Assembly: GCA_964580575.1 (NCBI GenBank)
Contig: CAZOLJ010000103.1
Location: forward strand, 1 to 13,966
Direction: 5' to 3'
Length of the DNA stretch: 13,966 nt
DNA from: CAVPDE01 sp964580575
GTDB lineage: Bacteria > Desulfobacterota > DSM-4660 > Desulfatiglandales > HGW-15
Shown: positions 1 through 6,557 of the stretch, piece after piece
How the letters are laid out: each line of letters begins with the position of its first letter
Position numbering within the stretch: position 1 is the stretch's first letter
Translations under genes and position numbers: made by a program
The notes under the pieces: generated by a model
Seen by the model: the letters and a program-made list of their open reading frames with translations, nothing else
What the model was told of the DNA's origin: nothing
Database searches by the model: none

Positions 1-67
1 GAATCACAGCACAGAGGCAGATCAGGATGCTTGCGATATATGGAAGAATGCTCTGTCTGAAACCCAT
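1..67 (-). CDS. N-terminus of a membrane or secreted protein, cut by the window edge
   Basis: An ATG at 67 on the minus strand is preceded by a purine-rich ribosome site (GAGGGGG, about one base from the ATG at its nearest edge) and opens a frame that stays open to the window edge (22 codons). The peptide starts MGFRQSILPYIASILICL and then CAVI: a short basic start followed by a continuous hydrophobic stretch, as in a signal peptide or first membrane segment. It lies downstream of the oxidoreductase operon in the same direction, but has its own promoter-like sequence (137-166), so it may be a separate transcription unit. The family cannot be told from so few residues. Confidence 0.5.
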   Translation of the reverse strand, partial: MGFRQSILPYIASILICLCAVI

Positions 68-136
68 GCCCCCTCTTACCTGATAAATCCAGAATCTGCC
101 CTTTTCTTGGCGTTCGAGGACAGACTCAACCCGGTC

Positions 137-166
137 AGTATAGGGAGCAATAAACTTTAGTGTCAA
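137..166 (-). promoter_or_regulatory. Predicted sigma70-type promoter for the edge gene
   Basis: On the minus strand a perfect -35 box TTGACA (161-166) is followed after 18 nt by TATACT (137-142), 5 of 6 matches to the -10 consensus. It begins about 10 nt after the stop codon of the oxidoreductase delta gene and would start RNA about 60 nt upstream of the ATG at 67. This is a sequence match only. Confidence 0.55.
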
Positions 167-175
167 GATCAAAGC

Positions 176-1417
176 TCATTCATGAACCCACGAGATAGCC
201 CCTCGCGGACATTCTTCAGCGCATATTCCGCAGCCTTTGCAGTGGTCGTAATCAATGGCTCTCTCTCTGGTTTTGCCGTCCATCCGGATGGAGAGATCCG
301 GACAGTAGTCGTAGCACCTCATGCAAAAGGTGCAGGTCCCGCACTGAAAACAACGCCGGGCTGAAGCAATCCTCCGCTGTTTATCCAGGATTCCCTGAGG
401 AGAAGGCGGATGATGTCTGGGCGTTTTCTCAAAATGCGCGACGTTGAGATCCTCAAATCGTACCACCCCCTGCAGGGGTCGCGGGATCCGGCCTGTCACG
501 CCCAGCTTAAAGACTTCGTAGGAAAAGGCGCCCAGGCGGCCTACGGCGAAAGGCCTGATCTGACCTGCAGGCGCCCCGTTAAAGTGAAGTTCGAGCTGAA
601 GAGCAGCCGTTTTGCCGGCCGCGATCTGGCGAACCACGGTGCGCGCCATATCCCTTTCTTTGGCCGGAGGCCCTTCCGTCGTCGTTGCGCCTGAGTCAAG
701 GACGACCAGCCCGGACCTCACGCTCACGGGAGCGATCTCTTTTCGCACCGGGTCGGTGTCCAGCTTCGGAGACACGTAAACGGCTTCGTATTCCTTTGCC
801 AGGTCCTCGTACCCCTTGGCCTGATCGGGGACATAGTGTCCCATGCCTACGCCCAGACTCAGAACCCGCTTCGCCTCCCATTCGAGGTCCTCTCTCTCGA
901 GCGAGCCTTTGTCAATACTGAGCGCGAAAATCTCTGGCTCAGCCCCTTGCTCCAGGACCGTGATCTGATGCCCCAGGAGGGCAAGAAAATACGCGCAGGA
1001 GAGTCCAGCAGGCCCCCCTCCGAGCACAGCGACCTTGCGACCTTTCTTGGGCTCCTGACCCCTGGGGATGGGTTCTCGTGTTTGCGCCTCCTTGAAGACC
1101 GACCATTCAAGATCCTTGATGGATACCGCCTCATCAAAGCGTCCCCGGTTACACACTCTCTCGCAGGGATGAAAGCAGATCCTGCCGCAGACCCCGGGGA
1201 AAGGGTTTTCCTCCAGAATTTTGAGGTACGCTCCTTCGAAATCCCCTTTCCCGTTCAACGCCATGATGGCCGGAATGTCTTCACCGAGTGGGCAGGCTTC
1301 GCTGCAAGGGGCGAGGCGGCTGACAAAAACAGGCCGCTCAAATCGCCAGGTTCCGGTGTGAATCGGCGTGGTCGGTTCTTTTGCTGCCGCCATGGGCGGT
1401 TTGACGTGACCTTTCAT
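176..1417 (-). CDS. 2-oxoacid:acceptor oxidoreductase delta subunit: GltD-like Fe-S/flavoprotein domain fused to 2[4Fe-4S] ferredoxin
   Basis: The 413-residue protein is the likely electron-carrying subunit of the complex encoded just upstream. Residues 38-89 hold the cysteine pattern of the N-terminal Fe-S domain of glutamate synthase small subunit (GltD) and dihydropyrimidine dehydrogenase (C38, C42, C77, C81, C85, C89). A Rossmann dinucleotide motif GGGPAG follows at 133-138. The C-terminus is a ferredoxin with two cysteine sets (C362, C365, C368, C372 and C393, C396, C399, C403), plus C356 and C359. The middle is odd. GltD homologues have about 470 residues without a ferredoxin; here the second, NAD(P)H-binding GxGxxG motif is missing, and so are the usual flavin-contacting GG..RYGIP stretch and the C-terminal GGD motif. 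It may relay electrons only through Fe-S clusters. The start ATG overlaps the gamma stop (ATGA), with GAGG upstream. The closest architecture I know is the separate FAD and ferredoxin subunits of phenylglyoxylate oxidoreductase. Confidence 0.85.
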   Translation of the reverse strand: MKGHVKPPMAAAKEPTTPIHTGTWRFERPVFVSRLAPCSEACPLGEDIPAIMALNGKGDFEGAYLKILEENPFPGVCGRICFHPCERVCNRGRFDEAVSIKDLEWSVFKEAQTREPIPRGQEPKKGRKVAVLGGGPAGLSCAYFLALLGHQITVLEQGAEPEIFALSIDKGSLEREDLEWEAKRVLSLGVGMGHYVPDQAKGYEDLAKEYEAVYVSPKLDTDPVRKEIAPVSVRSGLVVLDSGATTTEGPPAKERDMARTVVRQIAAGKTAALQLELHFNGAPAGQIRPFAVGRLGAFSYEVFKLGVTGRIPRPLQGVVRFEDLNVAHFEKTPRHHPPSPQGILDKQRRIASARRCFQCGTCTFCMRCYDYCPDLSIRMDGKTRERAIDYDHCKGCGICAEECPRGAISWVHE

Positions 1418-1968
1418 CGAGCAACCTCTTTAACCGTTTCAAAGGCTTTTCTGGCCGCAGCCACATTGGATTCTCTTTTGACAGGCGCCATGTCAGCGAT
1501 CACTTTTTCAATGCTCTCCAGATCGAGCAACCCCGAGGCTCTGGCGAAAGCCCCTACCATCGCCGTGTTCACCATGCTGAAGGAGGTGGTCCTGAGCTTC
1601 AGTTCCTCGGCGATAGATGTCGCATCCACCACATAGAGGCCTTTGCACTCCCGGACCTCCAAATCCTTCGTGAGTTTGCTGTTCACGAGGAGACACGTCT
1701 TCCCGCTCATGCCCGCCATCACCATCGGGTTCTTCAGGAGGTTGGCATCAAAGAGAACCATCCAATCCGGTGACTGCACGCTGTATCGCAGGGTGATCTC
1801 TTTTGAATCCACTCTCAGAAAGGCGGATACCGGAGCGCCCCTTCGCTCCGCACCAAAGGAGGGAAAGGACTGCACATAGAACCCTTTTTCGAAAAAAGCG
1901 GTTGCAAGAACCTGTGAGGCCAGCACGGCTCCTTGCCCTCCCCGCCCTGAAATCTTCACCTCGATCAT
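1414..1968 (-). CDS. 2-oxoacid:acceptor oxidoreductase gamma subunit
   Basis: The 184-residue protein matches the gamma (catalytic domain III) subunit of pyruvate/2-oxoisovalerate:ferredoxin oxidoreductases in length and motifs: GRGGQG at residues 8-13, the SFGAERRGAP segment in the first third, and a C-terminal helix rich in Ala and Lys. In this family the subunit helps bind coenzyme A and shape the active site at the alpha-beta interface. The start overlaps the beta stop by 4 nt (ATGA), with the ribosome site GGAGTT inside the end of the beta gene, so translation is probably coupled. The gene ends in another ATGA overlap with the delta gene. The substrate 2-oxoacid cannot be read from it. 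Confidence 0.93.
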   Translation of the reverse strand: MIEVKISGRGGQGAVLASQVLATAFFEKGFYVQSFPSFGAERRGAPVSAFLRVDSKEITLRYSVQSPDWMVLFDANLLKNPMVMAGMSGKTCLLVNSKLTKDLEVRECKGLYVVDATSIAEELKLRTTSFSMVNTAMVGAFARASGLLDLESIEKVIADMAPVKRESNVAAARKAFETVKEVAR

Positions 1969-2852
1969 GATCGCAACTCCTTGCTGCGAACCGCCAGATC
2001 CTGGAGCTCGGCCCAGTCCCAGTCCACATTTCCCTGAATGCCTTGAATCGCCTGATCGGAGAGCCCCTTGAAGCGGCCTTGGGAAGTGACATACTCGTGA
2101 ACAGGAACCTTTTCAGCCATCGCGCTCAAGCGATACTGCCTGCCTTCGAACACCTCATAAAGAGGGAACAGGCGAGAGAGCACGGCCAGCCGCCCCAGCT
2201 TGACACTGTCTTTCGTGGGGTAAAACCACCCTGTGGGGCAGGGAATCAGGATGTGGATGAATCGAAATCCCTTGATGCTCTTGGCCCTCCGCACTTTCTG
2301 CTCCAGATCCTGGGGATAGGAGATGGAGGCCGTGGCCATGTACGGGATCTCGTGCGCAGCCACAATGGCTGCAATGCGTTTTTTTGGACGATCCTCTGGG
2401 GCCTGGAAGGGGGTCGTGGTGGTCCAGGCCCCGAGGGGCGTACTTGAACTCCTTTGCACTCCGGTGTTCATGTACGCTTCGTTGTCATAACATACGTAGA
2501 TCATGTCGTCGTTCCGCTCTGCCGCGCCGGACATGGACTGAAGCCCGATATCAAAAGTCCCGCCGTCGCCGGCCCACGCGAGAACCTGCGTTTTCGCCTT
2601 GCCCAGCATATCCAGGCCCGCTCGAAGGCCGGCCGCCGTGGCGCCCACAGTGCCGAAAGAGCAGTGGAAGAAGGGCAATTTCGAAGTGGTCATGGGGTAG
2701 TATCCTGCCACCACCGATCCGCAGCCTGCGGTGGTGACGACCACCGTGTTCTTCCCGAGCGCCTTGACCACGTGCCGAAAGGCAACGGTCAACCCGCACC
2801 CGGGGCAGGCAAAGCTTCCAGAATGTACGAACTCATTTTCCATACTTTCCAT
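1965..2852 (-). CDS. 2-oxoacid:acceptor oxidoreductase beta subunit, thiamine pyrophosphate-binding
   Basis: The 295-residue protein binds thiamine pyrophosphate and the proximal [4Fe-4S] cluster in the family to which it belongs. The cofactor motif runs from GDG at residues 95-97 to DN at 123-124 (then EAYMNTG). The four cluster cysteines expected of beta subunits are visible: CPGC (C16, C19), AGC (C44) and IPCPTGW (C205). It should catalyse decarboxylation of a 2-oxoacid and transfer the acyl group to CoA, releasing electrons to the Fe-S chain. The ATG at 2852 is supported by GGAGGT five bases upstream, which lies in the last codons of the alpha gene; only one base separates the two genes. 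Length is close to archaeal-type PorB/VorB. Pyruvate, a branched-chain 2-oxoacid or an aryl 2-oxoacid are all possible substrates. Confidence 0.94.
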   Translation of the reverse strand: MESMENEFVHSGSFACPGCGLTVAFRHVVKALGKNTVVVTTAGCGSVVAGYYPMTTSKLPFFHCSFGTVGATAAGLRAGLDMLGKAKTQVLAWAGDGGTFDIGLQSMSGAAERNDDMIYVCYDNEAYMNTGVQRSSSTPLGAWTTTTPFQAPEDRPKKRIAAIVAAHEIPYMATASISYPQDLEQKVRRAKSIKGFRFIHILIPCPTGWFYPTKDSVKLGRLAVLSRLFPLYEVFEGRQYRLSAMAEKVPVHEYVTSQGRFKGLSDQAIQGIQGNVDWDWAELQDLAVRSKELRS

Positions 2853-2853
2853 T

Positions 2854-3990
2854 TCAAACCTCCATCCACAGGAGGTCCGCCGGGACCTTGCGCTGCTGCC
2901 GAATGCCGGAGACCAACCTGTCCAGGTGGTCCTTGGTCACGTCTACGCCGCCGAGCCCTCCAATGACGCTCACGATGGGGATTCGTTTTCTTCCACTGTA
3001 GAGTGCTGCCTTGATCTCCTGGGCAAAAATCCCTCCGGCTCCGGGCGAAAGATTCCGGTCAATGACTACAATTTTCTTGAACCCCTTGAGGGCCTTTCTC
3101 AGTTCTTTACCCGGGAAGGGCCGGAAGAGCCTTATCTTCACAAGCCCCACGGTTTTGTTTTCCTGCACAAAGGCCTTGACGGTTCCCGCCATGGTGCCTG
3201 TGGTGATCATCGCCAGATCAGCACCCTCCTCCCTGACCACTTCAACCGCTTCGTATCTCCGGCCGAACTGAAAAGCGAATTCCTTGCAAATGCGAGAGAG
3301 CTGGGCCGGCACCTGGTCCATGTCTTCCTGCATGCGCTGCCGAAGTTCAAATAAGACCTGGCCGCTCACTCCCCCTCCAAAAGTGTAAGGGTCGTTGGGG
3401 TCCATGCGGTATTGGGCTTTTCGCGGGGGAAGAAAACGGTCCACCGCTTCCTGGTCCGGAACATCCACCGGCTCCGAGTAATGAGAAAGCAGAAACCCGT
3501 CCATGCAGACCATGGTGGGAAGCAGAGCTTTCTCGGCGAGCTTGAAGGCGATCAGAATGTTGTCCAGAACCTCCTGGGCGGTTTCGCAGTAGATCTGCAG
3601 GCAACCTGTGTCTCTCTGGGAGAGCGTGTCATTGTGGTCCACCCCCAGAGACCAGGGCGCTGCCATGGAGCGGTTCACATCCACCAGCAGAATGGGAAGC
3701 CTCGCTCCTGAGGCCCAGTGAAGAAGCTCGTGCATCAGCGCGAGCCCTTGGGACGACGTGGCCGTGAAAACCCTGGCCCCGGAAAGCGACCCCCCGATGC
3801 AGGCCGCTAGAGCCGATGTCTCGGATTCCACCTTGATGTACCGGGACTTGAGCTCCCCTCCGGCCACGTAGGCGGCGAGCTTTTCCGCAATGCTGGTCTG
3901 AGGGGTGATCGGATAAGCGGCAATGACTTGAGGCTTCGCCATCTTGGCCGCAAGCGCCGCCGCTTCGTTGCCTGTCATGAGTTTTCTCAT
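2854..3990 (-). CDS. 2-oxoacid:acceptor oxidoreductase alpha subunit
   Basis: The 378-residue protein is the alpha subunit of the four-subunit type of 2-oxoacid:ferredoxin oxidoreductase. It shows the domain I signature YPITPQTS (residues 26-33), the VESETSALAA stretch near residue 55, and ATSSQGLALMHE, which forms part of the substrate and cofactor pocket. The C-terminal half carries the transketolase-type domain (ITTGTMAGTVKAF, then VKIRLFRPFP). It is the first gene of an alpha-beta-gamma-delta run whose members overlap or are 1 nt apart. The ATG at 3990 has GAGGAAG just upstream. It looks most like pyruvate or 2-oxoisovalerate enzymes, but the substrate is not decided by motifs. The 5' side is an inverted-repeat element rather than a coding gene, so its promoter is unclear. 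Confidence 0.93.
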   Translation of the reverse strand: MRKLMTGNEAAALAAKMAKPQVIAAYPITPQTSIAEKLAAYVAGGELKSRYIKVESETSALAACIGGSLSGARVFTATSSQGLALMHELLHWASGARLPILLVDVNRSMAAPWSLGVDHNDTLSQRDTGCLQIYCETAQEVLDNILIAFKLAEKALLPTMVCMDGFLLSHYSEPVDVPDQEAVDRFLPPRKAQYRMDPNDPYTFGGGVSGQVLFELRQRMQEDMDQVPAQLSRICKEFAFQFGRRYEAVEVVREEGADLAMITTGTMAGTVKAFVQENKTVGLVKIRLFRPFPGKELRKALKGFKKIVVIDRNLSPGAGGIFAQEIKAALYSGRKRIPIVSVIGGLGGVDVTKDHLDRLVSGIRQQRKVPADLLWMEV

Positions 3991-4018
3991 TGCTTCCTCA
4001 TTGTTTCACTACATGTGC

Positions 4019-4036
4019 CGGTCGACGCGGCGACCG
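4019..4036. repeat. Short inverted repeat upstream of the oxidoreductase operon
   Basis: CGGTCG (4019-4024) and CGACCG (4031-4036) are perfect complements separated by 6 nt, about 30 nt upstream of the alpha-subunit ATG. It could be a small hairpin in the 5' untranslated region or an operator half-site pair. In G+C-rich DNA a 6-bp match can arise by chance, so the call is weak. Confidence 0.25.
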
Positions 4037-4053
4037 ACCCTGCCGAACTGTTT

Positions 4054-4288
4054 GAGCCCGGCGGCGGGGGGTGTGGTCTCTGCCGAGCTCGCAACCGGAA
4101 ATGGACCTTTCCCGCTAATCGCCCCCTTGCCTTCGAACCTTCCCCGAATGCGGCGCAGACCTTCAAGCCAATCGGAGGGCCTGTGCCAAAGGGCTTTTAC
4201 CGTAACCCACTGACTTTTCGGCGCCGCTTTGCCGCCGTGAAGAAGTGGTTGCGGCTCTAAAGAGACCACACCCCCCGCCGCCGGGCTC
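4054..4288. repeat. 235-bp element bounded by 28-bp perfect inverted repeats (MITE-like)
   Basis: The arms 4054-4081 and 4261-4288 are perfect 28-bp inverted complements, beginning GAGCCCGGCGGCGGGGGG. Complementarity continues inward with a one-base bulge (GAGC then CGCAACC near 4085-4096, against GGTTGCGGCTC near 4247-4257), giving ends of about 40 bp. The 165-170 bp interior has no convincing gene; the frames that run through it use the repeats as codons. It occupies most of the 342-bp gap between the LarA homologue and the alpha subunit. Size and structure fit a non-autonomous miniature transposon (MITE). No target-site duplication is obvious: flanks TTT and CTT differ. Read-through RNA would form a very stable hairpin. 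Confidence 0.7.
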
Positions 4289-4332
4289 CTTGCTTTCTAC
4301 TATCGCGCCGAAGAGCGTCTTTCCCGAAGTGT

Positions 4333-5637
4333 TTATCCCAGAAGCTCGAAGGGTTCCGAAATGATCGGGAAAATGTACCCTCCTGCCGGGATGACGCTCA
4401 CCGTCTTCCTCTCGCCCTTCCTGCTCTCCTTCTGCAAGGCGGTGTTCAGGTCCGGATACCACTTGCACTCCATGGCCTTGGCCAGGTCCTGCAGCACTTC
4501 CTGCCCGATCAGAGACAGGCTGAATTTCTTGGCCACCGCCAGCACGAGGATGAGGGCCATGTTGAAATCCACTCCCACTCCCTCAATAAGAGGCTCGCAC
4601 CGGCTCAATTTGTCCGCTGCCCCAGGGTCAATGACGCAGGCATCGTCCCCTTTGATCTTGCGAATGCTGTCAAGAAAGAACGCGGGCAACGGTTCCTGGA
4701 GCTCCGTCACCACCAGGATGCTCCCCCCGAGTTTGGTCACCATGGCTGAGGGCATGAAGGACTTCATGATTTGCACGCCTTCATCATAGGGGAAAGCGGA
4801 AACAATGGTGGCATCGGTCTTACTGGACACCGCGACACCCAGTGCCTGACCTTGCCGCCGGATCCCGGCCTGGAACACGTCGAACACATCTCCTGCCAGG
4901 ATGTCATAGACGTTGCCGAAGGAGTCGTTGAGGCACTGGAGGCTGAAGCTCATCCCCGCCAACCGGGCAATCGCCGTCACATCATCGAGAAAGGGATTGG
5001 AATCCGCGACTCCGACCCGCGCGCGAGCATGGAGAGCCGTTTTCAGATGATGTTTCCGCACGGTGTCGAAATTGCAGATGGCAGGCATGATGTTCTTGGG
5101 GCCGCCGCCGAAGCCGTTGTGCACGTGAGGGATGATGGTTCCCACAGTGATCTTCACATCCGCTTTCATGACCGTGGCATTGAAGGAGATCTTCCCGTAG
5201 CCCGGAAGCTCGCCCATGACCACAAGGTCTTTGGAGCGGGCGTCGTGATTCTCCACCCGGTACGCCCGGGCCACTCCTTCACCGAGCCTGGCCTCGATCT
5301 CCTTTTGGTCCATGGGTCTGTGAGTCCCGGTGCCGATCACGATGGTCACATTCCCCTTGGGAACTCCCTTGCTCTCGATCACTTCCAAGAGCCCCGGAAG
5401 CAGATCGCTGATCGGGGTGTGACGGGTCAGGTCGTCCACGACAATCGCCACCTTGGAAGCGGGCTTCAGAAGCTCCTCCAGCTTTGGCGATCCAATGGGC
5501 TTTGAAAGAGCCTGTACCATCGTCTCCTGGAGCCCGGACCGGACCGGCTGGGCCTCTTTGAAGATCGTGTGCTTCACTTCCCAGCCTGAAGGAAGATGGA
5601 CCGGAAGTTCCCCTTTTTTCAGCAATAACTTGGTCAT
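4333..5637 (-). CDS. larA: LarA-like nickel-pincer 2-hydroxyacid racemase/epimerase
   Basis: The 434-residue protein belongs to the lactate racemase (LarA, DUF2088) family, whose members use a covalently bound nickel pincer nucleotide to racemise or epimerise 2-hydroxyacids by hydride transfer. All core residues known from Lactobacillus plantarum LarA have counterparts: DLTR (D69, R72), GTGTHR (H106), PH at 170-171 (H171), the pincer-attaching lysine in GFGGGPK (K181) and the nickel-ligand histidine H197. The spacing is almost identical to LarA. The ATG at 5637 is preferred over one 10 codons upstream because AAAGGAGGG lies 5 nt before it. The start overlaps the stop of a truncated dctP reading frame (ATGA). 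Cofactor-building genes larB, larC and larE are not in the window. The substrate may be lactate, malate or another 2-hydroxyacid, since the family is known to be diverse. Confidence 0.85.
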   Translation of the reverse strand: MTKLLLKKGELPVHLPSGWEVKHTIFKEAQPVRSGLQETMVQALSKPIGSPKLEELLKPASKVAIVVDDLTRHTPISDLLPGLLEVIESKGVPKGNVTIVIGTGTHRPMDQKEIEARLGEGVARAYRVENHDARSKDLVVMGELPGYGKISFNATVMKADVKITVGTIIPHVHNGFGGGPKNIMPAICNFDTVRKHHLKTALHARARVGVADSNPFLDDVTAIARLAGMSFSLQCLNDSFGNVYDILAGDVFDVFQAGIRRQGQALGVAVSSKTDATIVSAFPYDEGVQIMKSFMPSAMVTKLGGSILVVTELQEPLPAFFLDSIRKIKGDDACVIDPGAADKLSRCEPLIEGVGVDFNMALILVLAVAKKFSLSLIGQEVLQDLAKAMECKWYPDLNTALQKESRKGERKTVSVIPAGGYIFPIISEPFELLG

Positions 5638-5804
5638 CGCATCCCTCCTTTGATCGTTCCTTTCCACTCCGACGATTTGTGCTGCGCATGCATGGGAGGC
5701 GCCACATGCCCGAATCTCATGCGAATCACGTCCTGAGCAAAAACCTGGGCGCCCGCGAACACGACGATCATCATTACTGCGAAAAACACCGCCAATCTTC
5801 TCAT
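5634..5804 (-). pseudogene. 5' remnant of a TRAP transporter solute-binding protein (DctP family)
   Basis: A 56-residue frame begins with a clear signal peptide (MRRLAVFFAVMMIVVFAGAQ, cleavage likely after VFA) followed by the mature start of DctP-type binding proteins (MRFGHVAPP, then an HK pair). Family members have about 330 residues; here similarity stops after SSEW and the frame ends 8 codons later. The ribosome site GGAGGAAGG before the ATG at 5804 is intact; the alternative ATG 5 codons upstream overlaps it. The last codons, GGA GGG ATG CGA TGA, contain the ribosome site and start of the LarA homologue, so the junction probably marks a deletion that removed the rest of dctP (and perhaps dctQM). 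It may still be translated as a leader. Confidence 0.7.
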
Positions 5805-5910
5805 GTTCCCTTCCTCCATCTAAAAGTGGTTAATGGAAGACAACGATCAAGACCATCGGCCTGCGGATCCTAAGGCTGGTCCTATTCACCCGTTACTCTT
5901 TATCCCTTCC

Positions 5911-5950
5911 TCATCCAATACTCCGTGACTCCAGTACTCCACTCCTCCAT
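5911..5950. repeat. Imperfect tandem repeat with 8-nt period
   Basis: On the plus strand the octamers TACTCCGT, GACTCCAG, TACTCCAC and TCCTCCAT follow each other at 5919-5950, preceded by TCATCCAA at 5911-5918. The CTCC core recurs every 8 nt. On the transcribed (minus) strand this is GGAG every 8 nt, directly downstream of the XRE-cupin stop codon and about 110 nt upstream of the dctP remnant. It could be a slippage-prone tract or a set of protein-binding sites. The remaining gap to 5805 shows nothing else I can name. Confidence 0.5.
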
Positions 5951-5957
5951 CTCTTCC

Positions 5958-6542
5958 TCATTCATCCTTCAAAAAAAGACCTACATACTGGATTTTCTCC
6001 TTAACCCTGATGGAGTGAGGAAAGTGGGCATCGTAGAAAATGCAGTCTCCTCCATGCATGGGATAGTCTTTTCCGGCCACCGTGACCACCGCTTTGCCCT
6101 TGATCAGGAAAGCCCACTCAAACCCTTGATTGACATGGGTTTCGATGGCATGGCCTTTCTTGAGTTCCGCCGATGTCAGGGTGATCCTGTTGGTGATCAG
6201 GCCCCTTGGCGCAAGGACCCGAATTCCACTTTCAGGGTCCATGATGTCATCCTGTTCCGCCTTTTTCAGGAGGACGACCTTTGGATCGCCCTCTCGGATG
6301 AGGGACTCGATCGGTTTTTTGAGATGGAAGGAAATCTCCGTCAGGGTAATGATCGATGGGGAGGTCATGCCCGTTTCGATTCGGTGAAGGGTCATCTTGC
6401 TGATGCCGACCTTCCTTGCCAGAGCTTCCAGCGAAAGCCCAAGACGGTTCCGCTCGTTCCGGATCTTGCCCCCTATTCTCTTAAGGATCTCGCACTGCTG
6501 GTCTGAGCTTTCTCGTTTACCGTGCTTTGTGTTCGTGCCCAC
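5958..6542 (-). CDS. XRE-family transcriptional regulator with C-terminal cupin domain
   Basis: The 194-residue protein joins an HTH_3 (XRE) DNA-binding domain (residues about 20-83, with the helix-turn-helix LEALARKVGISKMTLHRIE at 38-56) to a cupin domain (about 115-190). The cupin keeps likely metal or ligand positions in ETHVNQGFEWAFLIKG and the GD...FPHSI segment. This architecture is common in local regulators of catabolic and transport genes, where the cupin is thought to sense the metabolite. It starts with GTG at 6542, only 15 nt after the MmgE/PrpD stop, with a weak ribosome site (AGAGAA); no usable ATG lies before the HTH. Likely targets are its own operon and perhaps the divergent plus-strand genes; this is inference from position. 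Confidence 0.88.
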   Translation of the reverse strand: MGTNTKHGKRESSDQQCEILKRIGGKIRNERNRLGLSLEALARKVGISKMTLHRIETGMTSPSIITLTEISFHLKKPIESLIREGDPKVVLLKKAEQDDIMDPESGIRVLAPRGLITNRITLTSAELKKGHAIETHVNQGFEWAFLIKGKAVVTVAGKDYPMHGGDCIFYDAHFPHSIRVKEKIQYVGLFLKDE

Positions 6543-6557
6543 AGCGGTTCTCTTTTT

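Noticed and set aside
836..1636. 266-codon open frame on the plus strand
   Set aside because: It lies across the well-supported delta and gamma subunit genes on the other strand and has no recognisable motif or ribosome site; it is a shadow frame of G+C-rich coding DNA.
4009..4269. 86-codon minus-strand frame in the gap before the alpha subunit
   Set aside because: It runs through most of the inverted-repeat element, including one whole arm; it is open because of base composition and has no family features.
4771..5505. 244-codon open frame on the plus strand
   Set aside because: It is fully antisense to the LarA homologue, whose catalytic residues are all in place; the frame has no family features.
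5911..5950. CRISPR-like array
   Set aside because: The units are 8 nt long, contiguous and have no spacers; it is a short imperfect tandem repeat.
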